A stretch of 64,000 nucleotides of DNA from Winogradskyella vincentii (GCF_020166345.1 NZ_JAIUJS010000002.1:124001-188000), one strand, 5' to 3'; counted from the stretch's first letter, positions 19,579 to 28,069 are shown. Notes: generated from the sequence alone by a model not told the origin. Numbers and translations: made by a program.

Positions 19579-20583
19579 ATGAGTAGTGAAAAAGACGCAA
19601 AATTAAAAGCGCTAAAACTAACTTTAGATAAGTTAGACAAAGCTTATGGCAAGGGTACTGTAATGAAAATGAGTGATCAGGCAATAGAGGATGTAGATGC
19701 CATTTCTTCTGGTTCACTAGGATTGGATATTGCATTGGGTGTAGGAGGTTATCCAAGAGGAAGAGTAATTGAAATTTATGGCCCAGAATCATCTGGTAAA
19801 ACTACACTAACGTTACATGCTATCGCTGAAGCGCAAAAAGCAGGTGGAATTGCAGCCTTTATTGATGCAGAACATGCTTTTGATCGTTTTTATGCAGAAA
19901 AATTAGGTGTTGATTTAGAAAACCTTATCATATCTCAACCAGATAATGGTGAGCAAGCATTAGAGATTGCAGATAATCTTGTGCGTTCTGGTGCAATTGA
20001 TATTGTAGTAATTGATTCCGTTGCCGCACTTACACCAAAGAGTGAGATTGAAGGTGAAATGGGAGACTCAAAAATGGGATTACATGCGCGTTTAATGTCT
20101 CAGGCTTTAAGAAAGCTTACGGCATCAATTAGTAAAACAAACTGTACAATGATCTTCATTAACCAATTACGTGAAAAAATTGGTGTAATGTTTGGTAACC
20201 CTGAAACGACTACAGGTGGAAATGCACTGAAGTTTTATGCTTCTGTACGTTTAGATATAAGACGTTCTACACAAATAAAAGACAGCAACAGTAATGTTAT
20301 GGGTAATAAAACCCGTGTTAAGGTTGTAAAAAATAAGGTTGCGCCTCCATTTAGAACTGCTGAATTTGATATAATGTATGGCGAAGGAATTTCTAAAGTT
20401 GGTGAAGTACTAGATTTAGCGGTAGAACATGACATTGTGAAGAAGAGTGGATCATGGTTTAGCTACGAAGACACTAAACTTGGCCAAGGAAGAGATGCTG
20501 TAAAATCTCTGATAAAAGATAATCCGGATTTAATGGATGAACTAGAAGAAAAAGTGAGGGCGCTCATTAATGATTCTAAGTAA
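19579..20583 (+). CDS. recA: Recombinase RecA
   Basis: This 334-residue RecA has Walker A GPESSGKT (68-75), [10 protein letters not shown] as Walker B, the L1/L2 loops ([22 protein letters not shown] and [18 protein letters not shown] regions, both typical) and an acidic C-terminus. It forms filaments on single-stranded DNA for recombination and repair. It has its own promoter and terminator and lies between two outward-facing ECF-type promoters. It appears to be an independent transcription unit that merely separates them. Confidence 0.98.
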   Translation: MSSEKDAKLKALKLTLDKLDKAYGKGTVMKMSDQAIEDVDAISSGSLGLDIALGVGGYPRGRVIEIYGPESSGKTTLTLHAIAEAQKAGGIAAFIDAEHAFDRFYAEKLGVDLENLIISQPDNGEQALEIADNLVRSGAIDIVVIDSVAALTPKSEIEGEMGDSKMGLHARLMSQALRKLTASISKTNCTMIFINQLREKIGVMFGNPETTTGGNALKFYASVRLDIRRSTQIKDSNSNVMGNKTRVKVVKNKVAPPFRTAEFDIMYGEGISKVGEVLDLAVEHDIVKKSGSWFSYEDTKLGQGRDAVKSLIKDNPDLMDELEEKVRALINDSK

Positions 20584-20589
20584 TATTTT

Positions 20590-20619
20590 AAAATCCTGAA
20601 AAATTTCAGGATTTTTTTG
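20590..20619 (+). terminator. recA terminator
   Basis: AAAATCCTGAAA-AATTTCAGGATTTTTTT lies 7 bases after the recA stop and ends in a T-run. Confidence 0.9.
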
Positions 20620-20625
20620 TTTTAG

Positions 20626-20655
20626 GACGCAACCCTTTTAGGTTTTTTGCATCTA
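20626..20655 (+). promoter_or_regulatory. ECF-sigma-type promoter of the lipoprotein-sigma-barrel operon
   Basis: GACGCAACC (20626-20634), a 15-base spacer, then CATCTA (20650-20655) followed by CT. The -35 core with AAC and a -10 containing TCTA are usual for ECF promoters. The lipoprotein ATG is 26 bases downstream of the -10 box. It is the near-twin of the minus-strand element at 19484-19513, which supports autoregulation by the sigma factor encoded here. Confidence 0.65.
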
Positions 20656-20681
20656 CTGTATGTAATTGATTAAAATTATTT

Positions 20682-21095
20682 ATGAAAAGGTTTGGTTTAA
20701 TAGCTGTGATACTGTTTTCATTTTTGTGCTCATGTAGTCTTGAGGATGAAGATGAACCGTCTTACTACCTTGAAGTAATGCCAATTGATTCTGTAGAAAT
20801 GCCAGAGGAATTTGTGTATGGTGAGACCTATGACATTCTATTAACCTATACGCGCCCTACATTTTGTTATGCGTTTAATAATTTTGCCTACGATATTGAT
20901 GGGCATGAGAGAACCATAGCGGTTGTTAACTCTGTATATACTAATCTTGATTGCGCACAGCAGTCTGGAGAAGTAACTGTAAGTTTTGAATTTTCTGTAA
21001 CAGGAACCGAAACCTACATATTTAAATTTTATCAGGGCAAAGATAGTAACGGACAAGACCAGTACTATTTGGTAGAAGTACCAGTAGTACAATAA
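20682..21095 (+). CDS. Unrecognised small lipoprotein, first gene of the ECF operon
   Basis: This 137-residue protein has a signal peptide and a lipobox-like LCSC near residue 17-18, followed by an acidic stretch (LEDEDEP). The +2 region is acidic, not a clear inner-membrane retention signal. The mature part looks like a single beta-sandwich and has two more cysteines (TFCYAF, NLDCAQ) that could form a disulfide. I do not recognise the family. Its place between the ECF promoter and the sigma gene suggests a role in sensing envelope state or as a target of the response. Function is inferred from context only. Confidence 0.75.
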   Translation: MKRFGLIAVILFSFLCSCSLEDEDEPSYYLEVMPIDSVEMPEEFVYGETYDILLTYTRPTFCYAFNNFAYDIDGHERTIAVVNSVYTNLDCAQQSGEVTVSFEFSVTGTETYIFKFYQGKDSNGQDQYYLVEVPVVQ

Positions 21096-21119
21096 TTATT
21101 AATTAATTACCGAAAAAAT

Positions 21120-21665
21120 GTGAGTTTAGATCAACTCATAAATAATTGTATAAAACAAGATGCTAAAGCACAAAGCCAATTATACAAGCAGTTTGCAAGT
21201 AAATTATTTTCGCTTTGTCTTAAGTATTCTAAAAACTATGCTGAAGCAGAGGATAATCTGCATGATGCATTTATAACTGTATTTAGTAAAATAGATCAGT
21301 ATAATAATAAAGGTTCTTTTGAAGGTTGGTTAAAACGAATTGCGATTAATACATCATTGCAACGCTATAGAGATAGTGCTGGCGTTTTTGACATTGTTAA
21401 TGAAGAACGAATAGAAGATGTAAGTGTTGATATTAATGATGGTGATGTTAGTATAGATTTTTTATTACAGATTATACAAGAATTGCCAGATCGCTATAGA
21501 TTGGTTTTTAATTTGTATGTATTAGATGGCTATTCACATGTGGAAATTAGCGAATTGATTAACATTTCAACCGGAACATCAAAATCTAACTTAGCGAGAG
21601 CTAGAATGATTTTAAAAGAAAAAATAGAAGATTATAAAGCGAATTTAAATTCGCGATCAATATAA
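21120..21665 (+). CDS. ECF-type RNA polymerase sigma factor
   Basis: This 181-residue sigma-70 family protein has a region 2 (about 20-85, with AEAEDNLHDAFITVFSKIDQY and GSFEGWLKRIAINTSL) and a region 4 (about 118-170, with LPDRYRLVFNLYVLDGYSHVEIS and TSKSNLARAR). It starts with GTG at 21120. The overlapping ATG at 21118 is immediately followed by a stop in its own frame. The stop lies one base before the next ATG, so it is probably coupled to the barrel protein. No classical ZAS anti-sigma is adjacent. The next gene's membrane-anchored N-terminus may fill that role. Confidence 0.92.
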   Translation: MSLDQLINNCIKQDAKAQSQLYKQFASKLFSLCLKYSKNYAEAEDNLHDAFITVFSKIDQYNNKGSFEGWLKRIAINTSLQRYRDSAGVFDIVNEERIEDVSVDINDGDVSIDFLLQIIQELPDRYRLVFNLYVLDGYSHVEISELINISTGTSKSNLARARMILKEKIEDYKANLNSRSI

Positions 21666-21666
21666 A

Positions 21667-23244
21667 ATGAGTAATAAGAAAAACATAGATAGACTTTTTC
21701 AAGAAAAGTTTAAGGATTTTGAAGTTACGCCTAATGATGCGGTTTGGGATCGCATTAGTGAAAGTTTGCCTAATAAAAAGAAGAAGCGCAGAGTAATTAT
21801 GTTATGGTGGCAAATAGGTGGCGTGGCTGCGGTTATTGCTTTATTATTAACTGTTGGCGTTTCAGTATTCAATAATAACCCAACAGAACATCAAAATACA
21901 CCTGTAGTAGACGTTGAAATTAAAGGAGAAGAAAATAATTCTGAATCTACAGAAGATGTGTCTGACGATAATACAAACGAGATTATCTCTAAGAAAGAAG
22001 AGCTGATTTCTACAGATGAAAATACCTCGAAAGTTGCTGATAATACAAATGAGAACGCTTCGGAATCTTCAAAAGAAGATGCTACTCAAAATACCAAGCA
22101 ACTAATTAATAATATTACTTCAGATAAACTACAGAAAACTAAGGTTGCTGATAATTCTAACAAGACATCTCAACAACCAGAGAAACCTAATTCTGTCAAT
22201 GAACTTTTAGATGTTGCAAACAACAAGTCATCAACAAAAGTTGCTTCAAATACTACCGATAATAATAAAGAGCAAATTGATAACTCAAGTGTCATTTCAA
22301 ATACTGAAATGAAAGATGTTGTTAAAAATGAATTAGAGAAATCTAAAAATGCGGTTGCTGAAAATAACACCAATGAAACCGGCGATAAGTTAAAAGACAA
22401 TTCAGCTTCAGGTGAGAAAAATGAAGATGCGGTTTCAATATTTGATGAGGTGAACAAACAATCTGTAGAAAATGCTATTGCAGAAAACGATAAAGCCAAT
22501 AATGAAAAAGAAAAGGATAAGCAAAACAGGTGGAGCATAGCGCCTAATGTTGCACCTGTTTATTTTAGTTCTTTAGGACAAGGCTCTCCTGTGCATAGTC
22601 AATTTAACGAAAACTCAAAGAGCAGTGATATTAATATGAGCTATGGTATTGCTGGTTCATACGCAATTACTGACAGGTTAAAAGTTAGAGCAGGTGTTAA
22701 TAGAGTAAATCTAAATTATACTACAGCAGATGTTATTGGATTTGTTGGTTCTGATGCTGTTTCTAGAGGTGTTAACGCACAATTAAGCAATGTAGATTTA
22801 AGTAACGGTGTACAATCTGTTTCCTTGGTTAGTACTTCTATGATTAATAGAGCGACAATGCCAGAGGCATTTAACACTCAATTTGTTGGTGATTTAGATC
22901 AAAGGTTTGGTTTTATTGAAGTACCATTTGAGTTAGAGTATAGATTATTAGATTCACGTTTTGGCGTTAACTTTATTGGTGGCTTTAGTACATTCTTCTT
23001 AAGTGAAAATGAAATATACGCAGATATCAATGGTAGTTCTACTCTCATTGGTGAGGCAAACAATATTAATAGCACAAGTTTTAGTGCAAACTTTGGATTA
23101 GGTTTAGATTATAGCCTGTCCAAAAAATGGAATTTTAATCTTGAACCAACGTTCAAGTATCAACTGAATACATTCAATAATACGTCTGGTAATTTTAGAC
23201 CATTCTTTATTGGAGTGTATACAGGATTAAGTTTTAAGTTTTAG
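21667..23244 (+). CDS. Trans-envelope protein: cytoplasmic head, TM helix, long linker, outer-membrane barrel
   Basis: This 525-residue protein follows the ECF sigma gene with a one-base gap. Residues 1-42 are cytoplasmic (DRLFQEKFKDFE...W..I pattern, seen in many flavobacterial membrane proteins) and end in a basic patch. One TM helix spans about 43-68. A linker of about 220 residues is rich in Asn, Lys, Ser, Glu, with recurring KVADN/KVASN-like units. Residues 289-525 look like an outer-membrane beta-barrel with alternating strands and a terminal Phe (SFKF). The layout could tie the inner to the outer membrane and pass a signal to the sigma factor. That mechanism is inference. Confidence 0.8.
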   Translation: MSNKKNIDRLFQEKFKDFEVTPNDAVWDRISESLPNKKKKRRVIMLWWQIGGVAAVIALLLTVGVSVFNNNPTEHQNTPVVDVEIKGEENNSESTEDVSDDNTNEIISKKEELISTDENTSKVADNTNENASESSKEDATQNTKQLINNITSDKLQKTKVADNSNKTSQQPEKPNSVNELLDVANNKSSTKVASNTTDNNKEQIDNSSVISNTEMKDVVKNELEKSKNAVAENNTNETGDKLKDNSASGEKNEDAVSIFDEVNKQSVENAIAENDKANNEKEKDKQNRWSIAPNVAPVYFSSLGQGSPVHSQFNENSKSSDINMSYGIAGSYAITDRLKVRAGVNRVNLNYTTADVIGFVGSDAVSRGVNAQLSNVDLSNGVQSVSLVSTSMINRATMPEAFNTQFVGDLDQRFGFIEVPFELEYRLLDSRFGVNFIGGFSTFFLSENEIYADINGSSTLIGEANNINSTSFSANFGLGLDYSLSKKWNFNLEPTFKYQLNTFNNTSGNFRPFFIGVYTGLSFKF

Positions 23245-23304
23245 GTAAATTTAAGTTAGGTTAGGTTATTGCAATACAGAAAGCAATGATGAATGCAATG
23301 ATGA

Positions 23305-23340
23305 CAAAAGCTACTCATGGTTAGGGTAGCTTTTATGTTT
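23305..23340. terminator. Hairpin between the barrel gene and plsC
   Basis: AAAAGCTAC-tcatggttaggg-TAGCTTTT lies between two convergent genes. The right arm overlaps the plsC stop codon. Confidence 0.6.
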
Positions 23341-24073
23341 TTAAAGGTTTATGTAACTCGTCCCAAATTATTTTTCTCGACTTTTCATTTAGTGCTTTAG
23401 TGTCTTCAATCGTTAAACCTTCTGTAGATAAAAATTCATGGATCCTTGCTCTCATCCTACCAGGACCTCCACTAAAAAAAGTATAAGAAAATCGTTTTTT
23501 GTTATCATAAAAGGTCATTGGCACTATTGGGATTTGGTGATTGATAGCCAATCTAAAAGCACCATCTTTAAAACTATCTAATACAACGTGCTCCTCAGGT
23601 ACTCCTCCTTCAGGGAAAATACAAATGCTCAGCCCTTGTTTTAGTCGCTTCTGGGCCCTCAAAAAAACCGCCTGTCTGCTTTTAGCGCTACTTCTATCTA
23701 CTAATATACAGGTACGCTTATAGAAAAAACCGAATAGCGGAATTTTAGCCAGTTCCTTTTTCCCCACAAAAACGAACGGATTCTTTACGGATACCAACAT
23801 TAACATAATATCAACCATTGAGGTATGATTGGCAATAAACATATAACTCTTTTTAGGTTCGGGTTTCTGATTTCTAATAATCTTGTAATTAAAACCCATT
23901 CCTATTAGAATAAACTTTGCCCAAAAACGTGCTAGTTTAAAGAAAAATGGATACCACTTTTCTCTCGAAATTGAAATAAGAAGAATTGGAAGCAATAGAA
24001 TAATTGGCAATGCAACAAGTACATAAAACCACACTCTATAAAAAATCCAAAATGGATACTTTATTATTGCCAT
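23333..24073 (-). CDS. plsC: 1-acyl-sn-glycerol-3-phosphate acyltransferase
   Basis: This 246-residue protein has an N-terminal membrane segment and the two acyltransferase motifs: NHTSMVD (82-88, the His-Asp catalytic pair) and FPEGG (153-157). It would convert lysophosphatidic acid to phosphatidic acid in the inner membrane. A TAGTTTTG box ends only 5 bases before the ATG, so the mRNA may have almost no leader. It is divergent from trpS. Confidence 0.9.
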   Translation of the reverse strand: MAIIKYPFWIFYRVWFYVLVALPIILLLPILLISISREKWYPFFFKLARFWAKFILIGMGFNYKIIRNQKPEPKKSYMFIANHTSMVDIMLMLVSVKNPFVFVGKKELAKIPLFGFFYKRTCILVDRSSAKSRQAVFLRAQKRLKQGLSICIFPEGGVPEEHVVLDSFKDGAFRLAINHQIPIVPMTFYDNKKRFSYTFFSGGPGRMRARIHEFLSTEGLTIEDTKALNEKSRKIIWDELHKPLKT

Positions 24074-24078
24074 AGCTT

Positions 24079-24086
24079 CAAAACTA
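24079..24086 (-). promoter_or_regulatory. Probable plsC -7 box
   Basis: TAGTTTTG fits TAnnTTTG. Its closeness to the ATG at 24073 implies a leaderless or near-leaderless mRNA. The -33 element is not clear. Confidence 0.4.
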
Positions 24087-24110
24087 ATTAAATAGTTCCT
24101 TTAAAAAAAT

Positions 24111-24118
24111 TATCTTTG
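24111..24118 (+). promoter_or_regulatory. Probable trpS -7 box
   Basis: TATCTTTG fits TAnnTTTG and lies 48 bases before the trpS ATG. The -33 position reads TAA, so support rests on the -7 box. Confidence 0.5.
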
Positions 24119-24166
24119 CTCTTCGTTTAACATTTAAAAGAAATCCTGCTAAAACAGGATGTTGAC

Positions 24167-25138
24167 ATGGCAAGAATACTAACAGGAATTCAGAGTACAG
24201 GAACACCACATTTGGGCAATATTTTAGGCGCTATTATCCCAGCTATTGAAAAAGCTAAGGATGAGGCAAATGACTCCTTTTTGTTTATTGCAGATCTTCA
24301 TTCTTTAACCCAAATTAAAGATGCTGAAGTATTACGCAGTAACACCTATTCTACAGCGGCAACTTGGTTAGCATTTGGCTTAGATATAGACAGCACTGTA
24401 TTTTACAGGCAAAGTGATGTGCCTCAGGTTACTGAGCTTGCATGGTATTTAAATTGTTTCTTCCCTTTTAAACGGTTAGAACTTGCCCATAGTTTTAAGG
24501 ATAAAGCAGATCGATTAGATGATGTAAATGGAGGGCTCTTTACATATCCTATGCTTATGGCGGCAGATATATTGTTGTACGACTCTGATATAATCCCTGT
24601 AGGTAAGGACCAGGAGCAACATATAGAAATGACGCGCGATGTTGCATCTCGTTTTCATGCTAAAATGGGTGGCGAAACTTTTGTTTTGCCAAAGGCAGAT
24701 ATTCAAAAGGACACAATGCTTATTCCTGGAACTGATGGTGCAAAAATGAGTAAGAGTAAAAACAACACCATTAATATTTTCTTACCTGAAAAGAAATTGC
24801 GAAAGCAAATAATGTCTATTAAAACAGATAGTACACCACTAGAAGACCCTAAAGACTGGTCTACTTGCAACTGTTTTGCTCTTTATAGTATTTTAGCCAA
24901 CGAAGCTGATGTCACAACTATGAAAGCAAATTACGAAGGTGGTAATTATGGATACGGTCATGCTAAACAAGCGTTGTTTGAACTCATAATTAATCGTTTT
25001 GCTGCACCTAGAGAACGGTATACATACTACATGGAAAATCTGAAGGAAATAGATGCGGCTTTGGCAAAAGGTGCCTCTAAAGCTAAAGAAGTGGCAGACT
25101 CTGTATTAAAGCGTGTTAGAGAAAAGGTAGGATATTAA
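24167..25138 (+). CDS. trpS: Tryptophanyl-tRNA synthetase
   Basis: This 323-residue class I aminoacyl-tRNA synthetase has the HIGH-like motif PHLGN (14-18) and KMSKS (193-197), plus the GKDQEQHIEMTRD segment typical of bacterial TrpRS. It charges tRNA-Trp with tryptophan. Length is normal. A 55-codon membrane-protein gene follows five bases after the stop and is probably co-transcribed. Confidence 0.97.
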   Translation: MARILTGIQSTGTPHLGNILGAIIPAIEKAKDEANDSFLFIADLHSLTQIKDAEVLRSNTYSTAATWLAFGLDIDSTVFYRQSDVPQVTELAWYLNCFFPFKRLELAHSFKDKADRLDDVNGGLFTYPMLMAADILLYDSDIIPVGKDQEQHIEMTRDVASRFHAKMGGETFVLPKADIQKDTMLIPGTDGAKMSKSKNNTINIFLPEKKLRKQIMSIKTDSTPLEDPKDWSTCNCFALYSILANEADVTTMKANYEGGNYGYGHAKQALFELIINRFAAPRERYTYYMENLKEIDAALAKGASKAKEVADSVLKRVREKVGY

Positions 25139-25143
25139 GCTAT

Positions 25144-25311
25144 ATGAAAAAAGAACTGATAAGTCCTTTACTTACAATCCTAGCCATGATTCTGCTAATT
25201 ATGTCTAGAATAATGGATGCTCAAAAAATGGATTGGCTGGCATATGCGGCCTTAGTAATTATAATAGCCAGTATTATTTATATAATTAAACTGATAAAAT
25301 CTTCTAAATGA
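25144..25311 (+). CDS. Small two-helix membrane protein (55 residues)
   Basis: ATG at 25144 and TGA at 25309. The product MKKELISPLLTILAMILLIM... has one hydrophobic helix at about 6-20 and a second at about 32-50, separated by SRIMDAQKMDW. It starts five bases after trpS, and its last 8 bases overlap the 3' end of dprA on the other strand. The composition (clean hydrophobic blocks, basic ends) argues for a real gene. I do not recognise a family. Confidence 0.6.
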   Translation: MKKELISPLLTILAMILLIMSRIMDAQKMDWLAYAALVIIIASIIYIIKLIKSSK

Positions 25312-26407
25312 CTTCAAATAATTTACCTGGCAAGGGCCTAATTACACCTTTCAGTTCCATATTCAGCAATAATCCTGCAATTTTATAGCTTGGGATATCA
25401 CAATCTACTGCGATAACATCTAATAATTCCTTGTCTTTGTCCTTTAAATAATTGTAGATGATTTTCTCATTATCATCTAATTCTACAAATAACTGTTTTT
25501 GTACTGTTGGTTTTTCATTAGTATCGAGTTGCCAATTTAATAAATAGGGCACGTCTAAAGGATCGGATAATAAATGTGCTCTCTGCTGTTTTATAAGATT
25601 ATTACAACCTACACTTTGACTATCTGTTGTTCTTCCTGGTACGGCAAATACATCTCTATTGTATGAGTTGGCAATATCTGCAGTGACTAAACTTCCGCCT
25701 TTTTCTGCTGATTCAATAACGATGGTTGCTTCAGACAAGCCAGCTATTATCCTATTACGCTTTAGGAAATTATTTCTATCAAAATTATCCGTACTCCAAA
25801 AATCAGTGTAGAACCCACCATGACGTTCAATATCGGCCACATATTTTTTATGAACCTTAGGGTATATCTGATTTAATCCATGAGCTAAGCAACCTATAGT
25901 TTGCAAATTGTGTTTTACTGCAGCTTTTTGAGCTGTGATATCTGTACCATAGGCAAAGCCAGACACTATTACAGGATTATATGGTGATAAGGTTTCAACT
26001 AATTTCTCACAAAATGCAATCCCGTTTGTAGTAATCTTACGAGTGCCAACAATACTAATTATGTATTGTTCCTTCAAGTTTATATTACCTGACTGAAACA
26101 AAACTATGGGACCATCTATACAATGCTTTAATCTTTCGGGATAAGAATCACTAGTAAAATAGTGAGTCTCAATATTATTATCTTTAATGAATTTGAGTTC
26201 ATACTCTGCCTCTTTAATGTGAACTGCATCAAAAAGCCCATCGATGGTAACCGTTCCTATACCATCTATTTTTAGAAGGCTAGACTTCTTTTCCTTTAAT
26301 ACTGCCTCCGCAGAACCACAATGATTTATGAGTTTCTTGGCCGTAGTTGCACCTATTTTTGGCACGTGTTGAAGCGCTAGAGTATAAATTAATTGTTGTT
26401 CGGTCAT
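25304..26407 (-). CDS. dprA: DNA-processing protein DprA
   Basis: This DprA/Smf family protein has an N-terminal helix-hairpin-helix-like region (HVPKIGATTAKKLI), a Rossmann-like core with VGTRKIT, VSGFAYGTDI and GCLAHGLNQIYP, and a C-terminal winged helix. It loads RecA on incoming single-stranded DNA during transformation. I chose ATG at 26407 (MTEQQLIYTLALQ), 367 residues, because the longer reading from 26521 adds 38 non-conserved residues and would run into the divergent gene at 26516. It implies at least part of a competence pathway. Confidence 0.92.
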   Translation of the reverse strand: MTEQQLIYTLALQHVPKIGATTAKKLINHCGSAEAVLKEKKSSLLKIDGIGTVTIDGLFDAVHIKEAEYELKFIKDNNIETHYFTSDSYPERLKHCIDGPIVLFQSGNINLKEQYIISIVGTRKITTNGIAFCEKLVETLSPYNPVIVSGFAYGTDITAQKAAVKHNLQTIGCLAHGLNQIYPKVHKKYVADIERHGGFYTDFWSTDNFDRNNFLKRNRIIAGLSEATIVIESAEKGGSLVTADIANSYNRDVFAVPGRTTDSQSVGCNNLIKQQRAHLLSDPLDVPYLLNWQLDTNEKPTVQKQLFVELDDNEKIIYNYLKDKDKELLDVIAVDCDIPSYKIAGLLLNMELKGVIRPLPGKLFEVI

Positions 26408-26500
26408 TGGTAAATTGCTGAATTGCAAAACGCAAGAAACTAAAATTTTCCGATGTTGATAACTATACTCCAACAAACTTTCATCAAAAACAAAAATTTT

Positions 26501-26508
26501 TAACTTTG
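26501..26508 (+). promoter_or_regulatory. Probable -7 box of the HU/SPOR gene
   Basis: TAACTTTG ends 7 bases before the ATG at 26516, so transcription would begin at or near the start codon, giving a leaderless mRNA. Confidence 0.45.
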
Positions 26509-26515
26509 TTTCTGT

Positions 26516-27454
26516 ATGCAACTAGAAACTTACATAAGTGATTTACTATACCGTTACGACTGTGTTACAGTCCCAGGTTTTGGTGCTTTTTTAACTAATC
26601 GTGTATCGGCAAAAATACATGAGTCTACACATACGTTTTATCCACCTAAAAAAGTATTGTCTTTTAACGAGCAGTTGCAAAGCAATGATGGTCTTATAGC
26701 TAATTACATTGCCGAGGTAGAAAAGATACCTTACAACAATGCGTTAAATAAAGTTTCTAAACAAGTGCGTTCAATTAAGTCTTATTTAATTGAAGGTGAA
26801 ACCATTCAGTTTGAGAATATTGGTGAGCTTATTTTAAATAGTGATGGAAAGATAGTTTTTGAGCCATCTAATCATATCAATTATTTAACTGATGCTTTCG
26901 GTTTATCACATTATTCTTCAGAATCAATAACTAGAGAAGTTTACAAGGAAAAGGCAGAAAAAGTTGAATCTGTTGCGCCAATTGCACTAACTCCAGAGAA
27001 ACGATCTAACACTAATTGGTTAAAGTATGCTGCTGCAGCGGTCTTGGTTTTAGGCTTAGGAGGCTATTTTGGTTATAACTATTATAATAATAGTATAGAA
27101 AACCATAACCAGATTGCCCAAGAAGAAGCAAATGCTCAATTAGATGCCAAGGTACAAGAAGCAACATTTGTAATCAGTAATCCTTTACCAGCTGCAACAC
27201 TCTCACTCGAAAAGCAAAGTGGTAATTACCATATTGTTGCAGGTGCTTTTAGAATTGAAGCTAATTCTATTAAAAAAGTAAACCAACTAAAAGCTAAAGG
27301 ATATAAGGCTAGAAAAATTGGTGTTAACCGATATGGACTGCATGAGGTGGTTTACTCAAGTTTTGAAACCAGAGCTGAAGCACAACGTGCGCTACGAAAA
27401 ATCCGCCGAGAACATAACCGCGACGCTTGGTTATTGATCAAGAAATTAGATTAA
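26516..27454 (+). CDS. HU-CCDC81 and SPOR domain protein
   Basis: This 312-residue inner-membrane protein begins with a HU-CCDC81-type domain (MQLETYISDLLYRYDCVTVPGFGAFLTN and a second half to about residue 145). A TM helix follows at about 171-190, then a periplasmic SPOR domain (YHIVAGAFR...VNRYGLHEVVYSSF). SPOR domains bind denuded glycan strands at division sites, and the HU-like part could bind nucleoid or itself. The combination is recurrent in Bacteroidota but not well studied. It is divergent from dprA. Confidence 0.85.
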   Translation: MQLETYISDLLYRYDCVTVPGFGAFLTNRVSAKIHESTHTFYPPKKVLSFNEQLQSNDGLIANYIAEVEKIPYNNALNKVSKQVRSIKSYLIEGETIQFENIGELILNSDGKIVFEPSNHINYLTDAFGLSHYSSESITREVYKEKAEKVESVAPIALTPEKRSNTNWLKYAAAAVLVLGLGGYFGYNYYNNSIENHNQIAQEEANAQLDAKVQEATFVISNPLPAATLSLEKQSGNYHIVAGAFRIEANSIKKVNQLKAKGYKARKIGVNRYGLHEVVYSSFETRAEAQRALRKIRREHNRDAWLLIKKLD

Positions 27455-27481
27455 GCTACTACTATTTAACTTTTAGCACCT

Positions 27482-27489
27482 TATCTTTG
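27482..27489 (+). promoter_or_regulatory. Probable -7 box of the acyl-CoA thioesterase gene
   Basis: TATCTTTG fits TAnnTTTG and lies 18 bases before the ATG at 27508. This supports that start over the longer reading. Confidence 0.5.
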
Positions 27490-27507
27490 CATAAATTTCG
27501 AAACTTT

Positions 27508-28017
27508 ATGCAACCCAAAACAGCATTTCAATCTAAAACTGTAGTTACGGACCTTGTTTTACCTAGTGAAACCAATCCTATTAACAACCTCTTTGGTGGT
27601 GAACTTCTTGCACGAATGGATAGAGCCGCAAGTATAGCCGCAAGACGCCACTCAAGACGTATCGTAGTGACTGCTTCTGTAAACCATGTTGCTTTTAACA
27701 GAGCTATTCCTTTAGGTAGTGTAGTCACTGTAGAGGCTAAAGTGTCTCGTGCTTTTACATCTTCTATGGAAGTCTATTTAGACGTTTGGATTGAAGACAG
27801 AGAATCTGGAGAATGCATAAAAGCAAATGAGGCTATTTATACCTTTGTTGCTGTAGACGAAACGGGAAGACCTATAAAAGTCCCTGAGTTGATTCCAGAA
27901 ACAGATCTCGAAAAAGAACGCTTTGATGGCGCATTGCGAAGAAAGCAATTAAGCCTTGTACTTGCCGGTAAGATGAAGCCACAAGATGCTACAGAGCTAA
28001 AAGCGATTTTTGAGTAG
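27508..28017 (+). CDS. Acyl-CoA thioesterase, hotdog fold
   Basis: This 169-residue YciA/Acot-type hotdog protein has N..N.FGGELL.RMD at its N-terminus (the helix with the catalytic Asp region), VTASVNHVAFNRAIPLGSVV, then a typical C-terminal tail. It hydrolyses acyl-CoA thioesters in the cytoplasm. The start at 27508 was chosen because the upstream 27 codons overlap the HU/SPOR gene and hold a TAnnTTTG promoter box. Confidence 0.9.
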   Translation: MQPKTAFQSKTVVTDLVLPSETNPINNLFGGELLARMDRAASIAARRHSRRIVVTASVNHVAFNRAIPLGSVVTVEAKVSRAFTSSMEVYLDVWIEDRESGECIKANEAIYTFVAVDETGRPIKVPELIPETDLEKERFDGALRRKQLSLVLAGKMKPQDATELKAIFE

Positions 28018-28069
28018 CTTTTAAACCTTTTTAATATTACTCAGTCTTATCATTAAACCAAATTTATTA

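Noticed and set aside
19484-20655. The inverted pair around recA as terminal repeats of a mobile element
   Set aside because: There is no transposase or target duplication. The conserved parts are spaced as -35/-10 boxes with the same 15-base gap, and one lies before a sigma gene, so twin promoters explain it better.
26408-26521. Longer DprA reading starting at 26521
   Set aside because: The extra 38 residues are not DprA-like and the start overlaps the divergent HU/SPOR gene and its promoter.
27427-27507. Longer thioesterase reading starting at 27427
   Set aside because: It overlaps the previous gene and contains a TAnnTTTG promoter box; family similarity begins at 27508.
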